This document shows positions 8,241 to 17,718 of a DNA stretch of 64,000 nucleotides, in pieces. Position numbers and translations under genes: made by a program. This DNA is from Vibrio hangzhouensis (GTDB lineage Bacteria; Pseudomonadota; Gammaproteobacteria; Enterobacterales; Vibrionaceae). The notes beneath the pieces were generated by a model, which worked only from the letters and a program-made list of their open reading frames with translations, had not been told where the DNA came from and searched no databases. The stretch covers positions 124,001-188,000 of the forward strand of contig NZ_FNVG01000003.1 of NCBI RefSeq assembly GCF_900107935.1, written 5' to 3'. Positions within the stretch are counted from its first letter, which is position 1. Each line of letters opens with the position of its first letter.

Positions 8241-10490
8241 ATGCTATCGCAACTAAGGGACATAGTTGAGCACGTATCAAAAGTAGAAGACGTGCACGCC
8301 GCCCTCGAGATCCTTGTACAACAAACATGTGCAGCCATGAACACAGAGTGCTGCACGATTTATCTTGCTAATGAAGATAAGCAGCGTCTGGAGCTAATGG
8401 CAACTCAGGGGCTGACATTCAAAGGCGATACTATCCATATTGGCTTCGATGAGGGTCTGGTTGGGTTGGTGAAACGAACCGCTGAACCCATTAACCTGGC
8501 AGAAGCCGCTAATCATCCTGCCTTCAAATTCTTCCCTGAACTGGGGGAGGATGTTTATCATTCTTTTCTTGGCACTCCCATTATCCATAGAAAGCAGGTA
8601 TTGGGTGTACTGGTGATCCAGCAGAAATCTTCGCGTCAATTTAGTGAAATGGAAGAGTCGTTTCTGGTGACGCTCTCGGCACAAATAGCGGTACTGATTG
8701 CCCATGCTACGGCGCAGGGACATGGATTCTTTGATGACAATAAAACTCAGGTCATTAAAGGCATCGGTGCTTCATCCGGTGTCGCTATCGGTCCGATTTG
8801 GTGGGACAACACGCAACCAGATTTGAACAATGTTTTTCCAGCGTCAACACTGGATGTCGTCCGAGAACATGAAATTTTGTCGGTGGCCATTGAAGATGCG
8901 CTTGCTGATTTTAAGCGTATGCGTAAAAAGCTCGACCATGAGTTGAACAAGGACGCACTGGCGATTTTTGACCTCTTCACTCACTTGTTGAATGACCCCA
9001 TGCTGCGCAACGATCTCAAGGCCCAGATTCAAAAGGGCGACAGAGCGGATTGGGCACTCAGGCAGGTCGTAGAAAGCTACGCTAATCGTTTCGCTAAAAT
9101 GTCTGATGTTTATATGCGTGAGCGAGCTCAGGATGTCAAAGAGCTCGGGCAGCGATTACTGTTCTTTCTGCACAATACCGAGCAGCCTTTGCATGAGTTT
9201 AGCGAGCCAGTGATTTTAGTGGTTCGTGAGTTAACGGCTTCTATCTTGGCATCGGTACCGAAAGAACAACTGCTTGCAGTGGTGTCGTTAGAGGGAGCGG
9301 CCAACTCTCATGCAGCAATTTTGTCGCGCGCGATGGGGATCCCTGCGGTGATGGGGGTAAATACCAACCCAGAAAGGCTCAGTGGCAAGTTAGGTATTGT
9401 CGATGGGTACAGTGGTGAGATCTTCCCCGATCCGAGTAATGAGTTGTTACTGGAATACCGTGAACTGGTGACCGAAGAATCGGAACTGTCACACATGGTA
9501 GAGCAGACAGTCAATCTCGAGGCCAGTACCCAGGATGGTAAGCGCATTCAGGTGATGCTCAATGCCGGCCTGAGTGCAGATACCAGTATTTCGATTAACA
9601 AGGATGTCGATGGTGTCGGCCTGTACCGGACTGAAATATCGTTTTTGCTTCAACAGCAGTTTCCTTCCGAAGAAGAGCAGGTTCAGCAGTATCGCTCTGT
9701 GTTGGCATCCTATCCGACAAAGCGTGTGGTGATGCGCACCCTCGATATTGGTGGGGACAAAGCGTTGCCTTATCTCCCAATCGATGAAGACAACCCATTT
9801 TTGGGTTGGCGTGGAATACGATTTACTCTCGATCACCCAGACATCTTCCTGATTCAGCTTCGGGCGATGTTGCGTGCCAGTATCGGGCTGAATAATCTGA
9901 GCATCTTGTTACCCATGGTCTCTTCTGTACAGGAGTTAGATGGCGCTATTGATCTGATCGATCAGGCTTTTTATGAGGTTTCGGAGCAGTATCCGCAACT
10001 GGAAAAACCACAAATTGGTGTGATGATCGAAGTGCCGTCGATGCTCTATCTGTTGCCTTTTATGGCCCATAAAATGGACTTCGTATCTGTGGGCACCAAC
10101 GATCTGACCCAGTACCTGTTGGCCGTTGATCGCAACAACGCGCAGGTGGCTGACATTTATGAAACCTTGCATCCATCCGTATTGGCTGCGATGAAACATA
10201 TATTTGAAACCTGTCAGGCGCATAATTTACCCGTATGTATTTGTGGTGAGTTGGCAGGGGACCCCATTGGGGCGCTTTTGCTGGTGGGGTTGGGATATGA
10301 TGCGCTCAGTATGAACACCTCTAACGTAGCAAAAGTGAAATACCTGCTCAGACAATGTTCGCTCAAAGAGTTGCAACAACTTGCTGACAGAGCATTGATA
10401 CAGCCTTATGGGGAAACCATATATAATCAGATGCGTGATTATTTTGAAGATAAAGGCTTAGCAGGCTTTATTCGAGCAGGCAAATCTTAA
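8241..10490 (+). CDS. ptsP: PEP-protein phosphotransferase PtsP (enzyme I-Ntr)
   Basis: First enzyme of the nitrogen-related PTS: it autophosphorylates from PEP and passes phosphate to NPr. The 749-residue protein has an N-terminal GAF domain (about 1-165; glutamine/2-oxoglutarate sensing in E. coli), then enzyme I domains. The phosphorylated histidine is His357 in GAANSHAAILSR. The PEP-binding barrel has MRTLDIGGDKALPYL and the closing motif CICGELAGDP. Length matches the family (748). GAGGG precedes ATG 8241, two bases after rppH. The gene ends 22 bases before a TauE/SafE exporter. Confidence 0.96.
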   Translation: MLSQLRDIVEHVSKVEDVHAALEILVQQTCAAMNTECCTIYLANEDKQRLELMATQGLTFKGDTIHIGFDEGLVGLVKRTAEPINLAEAANHPAFKFFPELGEDVYHSFLGTPIIHRKQVLGVLVIQQKSSRQFSEMEESFLVTLSAQIAVLIAHATAQGHGFFDDNKTQVIKGIGASSGVAIGPIWWDNTQPDLNNVFPASTLDVVREHEILSVAIEDALADFKRMRKKLDHELNKDALAIFDLFTHLLNDPMLRNDLKAQIQKGDRADWALRQVVESYANRFAKMSDVYMRERAQDVKELGQRLLFFLHNTEQPLHEFSEPVILVVRELTASILASVPKEQLLAVVSLEGAANSHAAILSRAMGIPAVMGVNTNPERLSGKLGIVDGYSGEIFPDPSNELLLEYRELVTEESELSHMVEQTVNLEASTQDGKRIQVMLNAGLSADTSISINKDVDGVGLYRTEISFLLQQQFPSEEEQVQQYRSVLASYPTKRVVMRTLDIGGDKALPYLPIDEDNPFLGWRGIRFTLDHPDIFLIQLRAMLRASIGLNNLSILLPMVSSVQELDGAIDLIDQAFYEVSEQYPQLEKPQIGVMIEVPSMLYLLPFMAHKMDFVSVGTNDLTQYLLAVDRNNAQVADIYETLHPSVLAAMKHIFETCQAHNLPVCICGELAGDPIGALLLVGLGYDALSMNTSNVAKVKYLLRQCSLKELQQLADRALIQPYGETIYNQMRDYFEDKGLAGFIRAGKS

Positions 10491-10512
10491 CTAAAATGTC
10501 TTTGGTAACTGT

Positions 10513-11304
10513 GTGAATTATGAATTAATTTTGCTGCTGCTGGCTTTGGGCGCAGTCGTTGGCACTATGTCTGGCCTGCTTGGTATTGGCGGAGGCTTGA
10601 TCGTCGTCCCGGCTCTGGCGTTTCTTTTGCCCAAGTTTGATATTTCCGGTGATTTGGTGATGCAAATTGCCCTTGCGACTTCTCTTGCATCCATCATCAT
10701 TACTTCAGGCTCGTCAGCGCTCAATCATTTGAAACTGGGCAATGTCGATCTGTTTGTCATTAAGTGGCTGATGCCTGGCGTTGTGATTGGTGGGTTTGCG
10801 GGATCTAATTTTGCTGAATGGATCCCATCTCAGTATTTGCCACGGGTATTTGCGTTGATTGTACTGGCATTGGCGGTTCAGATGTTTCTGTCGTTAAAAT
10901 ATCAGTCAACCCGTCAGTTGCCATCTCCATTTAAAACCACTTTTTACGGTGCCGGGATTGGTATGATTTCCAGTTTGGCTGGAATTGGTGGTGGCTCAAT
11001 GTCAGTGCCATTTCTCAGTAAACATGGCGTTGAGATGCGAAAAGCGGTAGGCTCTTCTTCAGTTTGCGGTTGTGTAATTGCGATGTCGGGGATGGTTGGA
11101 TTTATTATGCATGGCGCGAGTGTTGAAGAGCTGCCGCCATACAGCATCGGTTACGTGTATTTACCCGCACTGATTGCCATTGCCGCCACGTCCATGCTAA
11201 CAACGCGTTTTGGTGCAAGACTCGCCACAAGTATGCCAACTCCGAAACTTAAAAAGATTTTTGCAGTCTTTCTATTGTTTGTATCATTTTCAATGATGTT
11301 TTAG
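10513..11304 (+). CDS. TauE/SafE family membrane transporter
   Basis: A 263-residue inner-membrane protein of the TauE/SafE (DUF81) family, proposed exporters of sulfite, sulfoacetate or other organosulfur anions; the substrate here is unknown. About eight hydrophobic helices. The duplicated family motif appears twice: MSGLLGIGGGLIVVP near residue 20 and ISSLAGIGGGSMSVP near residue 155. GTG 10513 is used because the frame has no ATG near its N-terminal helix; the SD is weak. The gene lies between ptsP and lgt on the same strand, with short gaps and no terminators, so it is probably in the rppH-thyA transcript. Confidence 0.88.
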   Translation: MNYELILLLLALGAVVGTMSGLLGIGGGLIVVPALAFLLPKFDISGDLVMQIALATSLASIIITSGSSALNHLKLGNVDLFVIKWLMPGVVIGGFAGSNFAEWIPSQYLPRVFALIVLALAVQMFLSLKYQSTRQLPSPFKTTFYGAGIGMISSLAGIGGGSMSVPFLSKHGVEMRKAVGSSSVCGCVIAMSGMVGFIMHGASVEELPPYSIGYVYLPALIAIAATSMLTTRFGARLATSMPTPKLKKIFAVFLLFVSFSMMF

Positions 11305-11336
11305 TTCGATATTAAACCAGATTAAGTGAGCGATTT

Positions 11337-12152
11337 ATGTCTCAGGGATATATTCAGTTTCCTAATATAGACCCAGTTCTTTTTGAACTCGGTCCCCTCT
11401 CGATTCGATGGTACGGCTTGATGTATCTCGTTGGTTTTGCCTTTGCCATGTGGTTGGCGAACCGTCGTGCCGATAAGCCGAATTCAGGCTGGACTCGTGA
11501 GCAGGTGTCCGATTTGTTGTTTGCGGGTTTTCTAGGGGTCGTTATTGGTGGCCGGGTGGGCTATGTGCTTTTCTATGGCTTTGACGAGTTGATTCGTGAC
11601 CCTTTATACCTGTTTAAAGTGTGGACTGGTGGCATGTCATTCCATGGAGGCTTACTTGGTGTGATTACTGCTATGTTCTGGTATGCCAGAAAAAATGGAC
11701 GCACCTTCTTCAATGTTGCAGACTTTATTGCACCGTTGGTGCCATTTGGCCTCGGCATGGGACGACTTGGGAATTTCATGAACAGTGAGCTTTGGGGACG
11801 TGTAACAGATGTCCCTTGGGCGATTGTTTTTCCAAACGGGGGGCCACTGCCTCGCCATCCTTCACAACTGTATGAGTTTGCGCTTGAAGGTGTGGTGTTG
11901 TTCTTTATCCTGAATTGGTTCATTCGCAGACCCCGCCCGGAAGGAGCGGTATCAGGGTTATTCTTGCTCGGGTATGGTACATTTAGGTTCTTGGTGGAAT
12001 ACGTACGTGAGCCAGATGCTCATTTAGGCTTGTTTGGCGGGTATATCTCAATGGGGCAGATCCTGTCGTTACCTATGGTGATTATCGGTTCACTGATGGT
12101 GGTTTGGGCTTATAAAGTCAACGGACGCCACACAAACAAAGTATCAAAATAA
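11337..12152 (+). CDS. lgt: Prolipoprotein diacylglyceryl transferase
   Basis: Transfers diacylglycerol from phosphatidylglycerol to the lipobox cysteine, the first step of lipoprotein maturation. The protein has 271 residues and about seven membrane helices. The family signature is visible as [16 protein letters not shown], with the essential Arg and Asn. The conserved HGGLLG segment ([10 protein letters not shown]) lies in the middle. It is followed 11 bases later by thyA, as in many proteobacteria. Its lipoprotein substrates in this window include Slp-like, NlpI and BNR-type lipoproteins; LspA, the next enzyme of the pathway, is encoded at 24193. Confidence 0.97.
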   Translation: MSQGYIQFPNIDPVLFELGPLSIRWYGLMYLVGFAFAMWLANRRADKPNSGWTREQVSDLLFAGFLGVVIGGRVGYVLFYGFDELIRDPLYLFKVWTGGMSFHGGLLGVITAMFWYARKNGRTFFNVADFIAPLVPFGLGMGRLGNFMNSELWGRVTDVPWAIVFPNGGPLPRHPSQLYEFALEGVVLFFILNWFIRRPRPEGAVSGLFLLGYGTFRFLVEYVREPDAHLGLFGGYISMGQILSLPMVIIGSLMVVWAYKVNGRHTNKVSK

Positions 12153-12163
12153 TAGGAATTGTC

Positions 12164-13015
12164 GTGAAGCAGTATTTAGACTTGTGCCAGCGCATTGTTG
12201 ACGAAGGCGTTTGGATTGAGAATGAACGTACAGGAAAACGCTGCCTGACGGTCATCAACGCCGATCTGACGTATGATGTTGCGAACAATGCTTTCCCTCT
12301 TGTAACGACACGAAAGAGCTTCTGGAAGGCAGCGGTAGCGGAACTACTGGGTTATATTCGTGGCTACGATAATGCAGAGGACTTTCGTAAACTGGGCACC
12401 AAAACCTGGGATGCGAATGCGAACCTGAATGAGGCTTGGTTGAACAACCCTTATCGTAAAGGTGAGGATGACATGGGGCGTGTTTATGGTGTTCAGGGCC
12501 GAGCGTGGGCTAAGCCGGACGGTGGTCATATTGATCAACTGCGCAAGATAGTGGATGACCTGAAGAAGGGTGTCGATGATCGTGGTGAAATCCTGAACTT
12601 CTACAATCCGGGTGAGTTTCATATGGGGTGCTTACGCCCATGCATGTACAGTCATCACTTTTCACTTTTGGGTGATACGCTTTACCTCAATAGCACTCAG
12701 CGCTCTTGTGATGTGCCGCTGGGACTCAACTTCAATATGGTTCAGGTGTATGCCTTTCTTGCCATCATGGCCCAGATCACGGGTAAGAAACCCGGTCAGG
12801 CCTATCATAAGATTGTTAATGCGCATATTTATGAAGACCAGCTTGAGTTAATGCGAGATGTGCAGTTGAAACGCGAGCCACTGGCAGCGCCGACCTTCCA
12901 CATTAACCCTGAGATTAAATCTCTTGAAGATCTGGAAACCTGGGTGACACTCGATGACTTCGAGGTGGAAGGCTATGAGTGTCATGAACCAATCCGCTAT
13001 CCTTTCTCTGTATAA
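12164..13015 (+). CDS. thyA: Thymidylate synthase
   Basis: Makes dTMP from dUMP with methylenetetrahydrofolate. The protein is 283 residues, longer than the 264-residue E. coli enzyme, as in other Vibrio. The nucleophile is Cys160 in [13 protein letters not shown]. The phosphate- and dUMP-binding segments are [13 protein letters not shown] and the His/Tyr motif near [16 protein letters not shown] 12164 is the start, with GGAATT upstream. A bidirectional terminator follows the gene. Confidence 0.97.
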   Translation: MKQYLDLCQRIVDEGVWIENERTGKRCLTVINADLTYDVANNAFPLVTTRKSFWKAAVAELLGYIRGYDNAEDFRKLGTKTWDANANLNEAWLNNPYRKGEDDMGRVYGVQGRAWAKPDGGHIDQLRKIVDDLKKGVDDRGEILNFYNPGEFHMGCLRPCMYSHHFSLLGDTLYLNSTQRSCDVPLGLNFNMVQVYAFLAIMAQITGKKPGQAYHKIVNAHIYEDQLELMRDVQLKREPLAAPTFHINPEIKSLEDLETWVTLDDFEVEGYECHEPIRYPFSV

Positions 13016-13040
13016 CTCTGTCTTTCGATAAGATAACTAA

Positions 13041-13065
13041 AACGCCGAGCGGTCTGCTCGGCGTT
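13041..13065. terminator. Bidirectional hairpin between thyA and SDR gene
   Basis: Perfect stem AACGCCGAGC/GCTCGGCGTT with loop GGTCT. The plus-strand T-tract is weak (TTGTG); the minus-strand side ends in TTTTAG. It serves convergent thyA and the SDR gene. Confidence 0.75.
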
Positions 13066-13072
13066 GTGCTAT

Positions 13073-13813
13073 TTACCAGCTGATAGCTTCTCGTTCGGTA
13101 AAGAAGCCTGCCGTTGGGCCATCTTCTTCCAACGTTGCAAGCCAAATAGCGGTATCTGCCCCTTCTTTCGGGGATTTCAGTTTGATGTTATCACCGTAAT
13201 CGGGAAGTTCGTCGAGGTTCATTCCCGAGTCGACCCAGCCCGGGCAATAGGAATTGACTTTGATGCCATAAGGCTCGAGCTCTTTGGCGAACAATACCGT
13301 ATTGGCGTTGACACCTATCTTCGAAGACTGATATGCGGCACAGATATCGTCTTTGATTGGGGAGGCCATATCGGACAGTTGTGACAGCTGGGCCGCCTGA
13401 CTGGAGACATTAACGATACGGGCGTTATCTGACTTTTTAAGCAATGGTGTCAGCGAGCGAGTCAGTAAGAACGGGCCGATTTGATTTACCTCGATAACTC
13501 GGCGGTAGGTGTCTTCGTCTATCAGTGAAGGGTGCAAGCCAAAGTCCACCAGAATCGAGGCGTTGTTCACCAATACATCCAGCCGACCAAACTGCTCTTC
13601 AATCTTGTTGGCGATGGCCGGAAACATAGATGACATCGCAAGGTCAATTTTCAGGTGTGAGGCCAGATAACCCTTCTGTCTGAAGTCATTAGCCAGAGAA
13701 GCACAGGATTGAATGTCTGCCATGATGACATGAAACCCTTGCTCCATTAGTAGCTCAGAAGTGGCTAAGCCTATTCCCTGAAAGGCTCCGGTAACTAACG
13801 CGATTTTCTGCAT
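13073..13813 (-). CDS. Short-chain dehydrogenase/reductase
   Basis: A 246-residue classical SDR oxidoreductase, substrate unknown. Cofactor motif TGAFQGIG sits near residue 8, VNNAS replaces the usual NNAG near residue 87, and the catalytic Ser and Tyr-Lys are in NVSSQAAQL and AAYQSSK. The tail contains CPGWVDSGMN, typical of the substrate loop. Start ATG 13813 has AAGGGT eight bases upstream. It lies downstream of a glycine-zipper gene on the same strand, 118 bases away, with a hairpin between them. A second SDR plus glycine-zipper neighbourhood occurs at 57848-59020. Confidence 0.85.
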   Translation of the reverse strand: MQKIALVTGAFQGIGLATSELLMEQGFHVIMADIQSCASLANDFRQKGYLASHLKIDLAMSSMFPAIANKIEEQFGRLDVLVNNASILVDFGLHPSLIDEDTYRRVIEVNQIGPFLLTRSLTPLLKKSDNARIVNVSSQAAQLSQLSDMASPIKDDICAAYQSSKIGVNANTVLFAKELEPYGIKVNSYCPGWVDSGMNLDELPDYGDNIKLKSPKEGADTAIWLATLEEDGPTAGFFTEREAISW

Positions 13814-13872
13814 AACTGACCCTTATGATGAACTTCATTCAGGTCAGTCTAGCGATAGGCAAAACAAATAGT

Positions 13873-13895
13873 GAGTAACAAAGGGGATGTTACTC
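13873..13895 (-). terminator. Hairpin between glycine-zipper and SDR genes
   Basis: Inverted repeat GAGTAAC/GTTACTC (7 pairs, 9-base spacer). Read on the minus strand it is followed by a T-rich stretch (ACTATTTGTTTT), so it may end the glycine-zipper transcript or act as an operator for the SDR gene. Confidence 0.4.
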
Positions 13896-13931
13896 TGAGG
13901 TTACTTTTCGGACTTGGTTTGCCGCAAACTA

Positions 13932-14252
13932 TCAGTCGTAATAAGCGTCCTCGATGATTTCTTCTTCGACCACTTCTTCCTCAACAATGTCTTCCTCAAT
14001 CACATCTGTTGCTACTTCACAGGCTTCCTCATCGTATGCACCGTCAATGGTGCCTGCTACGGCTCCGGCGCCACCGCCAATGGCTGCGCCTGCCGCTGCA
14101 CCCGATCCGCCGTCAACGATGCCGCCAACAACAGCGCCAGTAATCGCACCATCCACGGCACCATCAATCGCACCTTCCGCTGTCTGGTCACAATAGTAGG
14201 CATAGCTGGGAGAGGCAATAATCAATGTTAGGGCGAGAAGGCAGTGTTTCAT
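13932..14252 (-). CDS. Secreted glycine-zipper protein with acidic tail (paralogue 1)
   Basis: A 106-residue exported protein. Residues 1-18 form a signal peptide ending PSYA. The mature protein starts YYCDQTAEGA, then a Gly/Ala-rich zipper of GxxxG repeats (GAITGAVVGGIVDGG, GAAIGGGAGAVAG), then ACEVATDV and an acidic tail of alternating EEE and hydrophobic residues ending DAYYD. Two cysteines flank the zipper and could form a disulfide. Glycine zippers usually pack in or on membranes; function unknown. The protein is clearly homologous to the one at 58628-59020, with the same N-terminal and ACEVATDV blocks. Divergent from the Slp-type lipoprotein gene. Confidence 0.85.
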   Translation of the reverse strand: MKHCLLALTLIIASPSYAYYCDQTAEGAIDGAVDGAITGAVVGGIVDGGSGAAAGAAIGGGAGAVAGTIDGAYDEEACEVATDVIEEDIVEEEVVEEEIIEDAYYD

Positions 14253-14480
14253 GTCATGATTCCAATGGGTTAGAGAGAGCTATAGCCTAAACAAAGGTAA
14301 GATTTTATTTAAGTAACAAGGTGTTAGGCTTAGGTCATTTTTGAGTATGTTTATTGTTGTGGTCTATTGGTACGGCGAAACGTTAACCTTGGGGTATCGT
14401 ATTCGCGCTTGCATGAAGTGAACTTGCGAAGCCGAAGAAGAGTATTCCATAATGAAGGAAAGCCGATTGAGGAATGTGGT

Positions 14481-15044
14481 ATGCGCATATTGATAGGAGT
14501 ATTGGTGGTGATGCTTGCAGGTTGCAGTAGTGGCCCTGATGAAGTGAAAGTGGCGGATGAAAGTTTGCTGGTGGGTTACTCTATGGCAAAAAGCAATCCA
14601 TCGGCCTATGCCGGACAGTCCGCACGTTGGGGGGGGATTATTGCAAAACTCACTAACCCGACATCCAACAGCAGTGAACTGCAAATCAGTCAGTTTGAAC
14701 TGGATTCTAAGCATCGTCCAGATGAAACTTTGCAGGGCTCAAGTCGCTTTGTGGTGAAGGTCGAACGTTTTTTGGATCCCAGCGTCTTTGTGCAAGGCAA
14801 ACCGATGACTTTTGTTGGTGAGATTGAGGGCGCTGAAGTGATTGAGGTGGGAGAGCAGACGCTGACAGTGCCTGTAATAAAAGCCGTTAACTATTACTTA
14901 TGGACAGAGGACAATAAGATAAAAACCTACTATGTGGGTGATCCCTATTATGACTATTACTATGACCGCTACTATTATTGGGACTATGTGGATGACGTAG
15001 ACATTATCGACCACTATGATGCCTATGACTATGGTGATTTCTGA
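14481..15044 (+). CDS. Slp-family outer-membrane lipoprotein with Tyr/Asp-rich tail
   Basis: A 187-residue lipoprotein of the Slp (YeaY-like, starvation-inducible) family. The frame is open from 14367, but ATG 14481 is chosen: GAGGA lies eight bases upstream and the protein then begins with a lipoprotein signal peptide, MRILIGVLVVMLAGC, with Cys15 as the lipid site. The Slp core (about 25-140) contains ARWGGIIAKL and RFVVKVERFLDPS. The last 40 residues are unusual: almost only Tyr, Asp and a few aromatic residues. It is divergent from the glycine-zipper gene and followed by a strong terminator shared with nptA. Confidence 0.85.
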   Translation: MRILIGVLVVMLAGCSSGPDEVKVADESLLVGYSMAKSNPSAYAGQSARWGGIIAKLTNPTSNSSELQISQFELDSKHRPDETLQGSSRFVVKVERFLDPSVFVQGKPMTFVGEIEGAEVIEVGEQTLTVPVIKAVNYYLWTEDNKIKTYYVGDPYYDYYYDRYYYWDYVDDVDIIDHYDAYDYGDF

Positions 15045-15045
15045 T

Positions 15046-15079
15046 AAAAAAAGCCCAACTGCATGCAGTTGGGCTTTTT
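15046..15079. terminator. Bidirectional terminator, slp-like gene and nptA
   Basis: A perfect palindrome (AAAAAGCCCAACTGC and its complement) with A-runs on the left and a five-T run on the right. It works in either direction and separates the convergent genes. Confidence 0.92.
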
Positions 15080-15095
15080 CAGATTGGGCTTGTGA

Positions 15096-16244
15096 TTACG
15101 CTGTCATTGCTAAGATAGAACCAGGAATGACCACGAAGATAGAGACCAGATAACCTGCAACAACCGCTTTGTTTTTGATAGCCATATCCGAGATATAGTC
15201 TGCCCCTTTGACTGGCAGTTCACGCAGGAATGGAATACCAAAGATTAAGATAGTTGCCATCACATTGAAGATCAGATGCACCAGTGCAATTTGCAATGCG
15301 AAGACTGCAAACTCACCCGATACCGCTGTCGCTGCAAGCAAACCTGTAATACAGGTACCGATGTTTGCGCCCAGAGTAAATGGATACACATCACGAACCT
15401 TCAGAGTACCAGAGCCGACAAGTGGGACCATCAGACTGGTAGTTGTCGATGAAGACTGTACCAGAATAGTGACGATAGAGCCTGATGCGATACCGTGTAG
15501 TGGACCACGACCGATAGCATTCTTAAGAATTTCACGTGCACGACCGACCATTAGGCTCTTCATCAGTTTACCCATCACAGTGATAGCGACAAAGATCGTT
15601 GCGATGCCCAGAACAATCAGCAACACACCGCCGGTTACGCTGCCAAATGAGCTTAATGGCTCCTGGATAGCGCTCACAACTGGTTTCGTGATTGGCTTGA
15701 TGAAGTTAAGACCCTTCATGCTCATGTCGCCAGTAGACATCATTGGCGAAACCAACCAGTTTGAAATTTTCTCAAGGATGCCAAACATCATTTCCAGAGG
15801 TAGGAAAATTGCGACAGCGAGCAAATTAAAGAAGTCGTGAATCGTTGCACTGGCAAAAGCGCGTTTAAATTCGGTGTTGCAACGAACGTGACCAAGGCTC
15901 ACCAGCGTGTTAGTGACGGTTGTACCAATATTGGCACCCATAATCATTGGGATTGCTGTAGTGACAGGAAGGCCACCCGCTACCAGACCAACGATAATTG
16001 ACGTCACAGTACTAGAAGACTGAATGAGAGCGGTAGCAACCAGACCAATCATCAGGCCCGCTACTGGGTGAGAGGCAAACTCAAACAGAACTTTCGCATG
16101 TTCGCCTGTCGCCATTTTAAAGCCACTGCCTACCATAGAAACGGCAAGTAGTAGTAAGTAAAGCATGAATGCCAAGTTAGCCCAGCGTAGCCAGCGAGTC
16201 GTACTCGACATTGGAGTCGCAGCTGTTGTTGCTTGGTTCATCAT
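15096..16244 (-). CDS. nptA: Na+/phosphate cotransporter NptA
   Basis: Inner-membrane Na+-dependent phosphate uptake protein of the PNaS family, studied in V. cholerae. The two inverted family repeats are visible, each with the QSSST signature: ATALIQSSSTVTSIIVG and VTILVQSSSTTTSLMVP, each followed by a GANIGT motif. About eight to nine membrane helices. The frame is open to 16316, but the ATG at 16244 has GGAG six bases upstream and gives 382 residues, the V. cholerae length as I recall it. Divergent from nhaR: both genes concern Na+ physiology. Confidence 0.94.
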   Translation of the reverse strand: MMNQATTAATPMSSTTRWLRWANLAFMLYLLLLAVSMVGSGFKMATGEHAKVLFEFASHPVAGLMIGLVATALIQSSSTVTSIIVGLVAGGLPVTTAIPMIMGANIGTTVTNTLVSLGHVRCNTEFKRAFASATIHDFFNLLAVAIFLPLEMMFGILEKISNWLVSPMMSTGDMSMKGLNFIKPITKPVVSAIQEPLSSFGSVTGGVLLIVLGIATIFVAITVMGKLMKSLMVGRAREILKNAIGRGPLHGIASGSIVTILVQSSSTTTSLMVPLVGSGTLKVRDVYPFTLGANIGTCITGLLAATAVSGEFAVFALQIALVHLIFNVMATILIFGIPFLRELPVKGADYISDMAIKNKAVVAGYLVSIFVVIPGSILAMTA

Positions 16245-16649
16245 AGTTTTCTCCATTTGGCCTGTGTCTTTCATTGATTGGCCTGTTGTTGAATCTGAGG
16301 CGATAGTAGAGCTCAAATATTACAGAAATATGACGTTTGTATTTCTTCATGCATCATCTGCGACTTTTGACCGTTTTTTGCACAGTTGGTGTTTGATTTT
16401 GATGGTTAAGTCATTGAATTATATGAATTCTATTATTCAGGAGAAAAAGAGATTAATTTGAAGTCATTGATGAATTATTTCGATTTCAGAGCCTAACTCT
16501 AAGTTTTATATGACAATTAGTGGTGCTTTGTGACAATGGAAAGTTCGGTATTTGTAGTTATAATTCTATAAAGATAAGGTTTTATCGAAGATTGTTGGTT
16601 GGAGTGGATTTTGTTATAAAAGACGCTCATTACTTTTAGGCGGTATAGC
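16245..16649. other. nptA-nhaR intergenic region
   Basis: About 405 bases with no convincing gene. Features seen: a direct repeat AAGTCATTGA at about 16408 and 16461, and a direct repeat TGACAAT at 16511-16517 and 16531-16537, 20 bases start to start (about two helical turns). These may be regulator sites for nptA or nhaR; neither matches a spacing I can assign with confidence. Confidence 0.4.
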
Positions 16650-17543
16650 ATGTCACATCTTAACTATAACCATCTCTATTATTTTTGGATGGTCTGCAAA
16701 CAAGGTTCGGTTACTAAGGCTGCGGATGCACTTTTTCTCACCCCGCAGACCGTGACCGGGCAGATCAAAGCGCTCGAAGAAAGAATGGATGGAAAGCTCA
16801 CCAAACGAAATGGGCGCAGTGTAGAGCCGACAGAGCTTGGGCAGTTGGTGTATAAATACGCGGATCGCATGTTTGGTTTAAGCTATGAAATGCTGGATAT
16901 CGTCAACTACAGTCAGCGCTCCAACGTGCTGTTTGATGTCGGTGTTGCGGATGCTCTGTCCAAGCGTTTGGTAAGTAAAATTTTAATGACCACGATCCCA
17001 GAAGACAACAGCATCCATCTTCGTTGTTTTGAGTCAACCCATGAAATGCTGCTTGAACAACTTTCACAACATAAACTGGATATGATCTTGTCTGATTGCC
17101 CTGTCGATTCCAGCCAAAGCCCGGGTCTCTTTAGTAAAAAACTAGGGGAAAGTCGAATGAGTTTTTTCACCTCTGGTTATCTGGACAACGTCAGCTTCCC
17201 GGAAATTCTGGAGCACAGGCGACTGCTTATTCCAGGGAGCCGTACCTCTATGGGGCGTAAAGTTCTGCAGTGGTTCGATCAACAGGGTATTCAGCCCAAT
17301 ATTCTTGGAGAGTTTGATGACGTCGCATTAATGAAAGCATTCTCTATGTATAAAGAGGATGTGATTTTCCTGGCACCTAGCATTTATATGTCTGAGATGA
17401 GAGATAAGCGTAATCTGCAGTTGATTGGCGATATTGAAGACATCAAAGAAGAGTACTACGTAATTTTTGCTGAGCGCATGATTCAGCATCCAGCGGTGAA
17501 AAGTGTGTGTGAGGCGGATTTTACCGATTTACTGGCATTCTGA
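16650..17543 (+). CDS. nhaR: LysR-type transcriptional activator NhaR
   Basis: Na+-responsive LysR regulator that activates nhaA in E. coli and also controls adhesion genes there. The 297-residue protein starts [15 protein letters not shown] as in E. coli, with the winged helix-turn-helix in residues 3-62 ([20 protein letters not shown]) and the conserved effector-domain segments [20 protein letters not shown] and [13 protein letters not shown]. No nhaA gene lies next to it here; instead nptA is divergent, as in V. cholerae. Confidence 0.94.
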   Translation: MSHLNYNHLYYFWMVCKQGSVTKAADALFLTPQTVTGQIKALEERMDGKLTKRNGRSVEPTELGQLVYKYADRMFGLSYEMLDIVNYSQRSNVLFDVGVADALSKRLVSKILMTTIPEDNSIHLRCFESTHEMLLEQLSQHKLDMILSDCPVDSSQSPGLFSKKLGESRMSFFTSGYLDNVSFPEILEHRRLLIPGSRTSMGRKVLQWFDQQGIQPNILGEFDDVALMKAFSMYKEDVIFLAPSIYMSEMRDKRNLQLIGDIEDIKEEYYVIFAERMIQHPAVKSVCEADFTDLLAF

Positions 17544-17718
17544 GTTTGGATTCAGGTAACAAATTAATAAAGATCCGCACACTAATTTAAACAAAGCGCT
17601 ATTCACATGATTTTATCCATGTAAAATGTGAGCAAAGGTACGGATTTATTGCTTAGAACATGCTTGCTTGCTCAGGCATGAACGGCACGAAAGGTCGATG
17701 AAGAAATAGAGGTAGAAT

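Noticed and set aside
13954..14231. Plus-strand open frames opposite glycine-zipper paralogue 1
   Set aside because: They are shadows of the Gly/Ala/Glu-rich minus-strand gene; they have no SD and low-complexity Ser/Thr/Ala/Pro translation.
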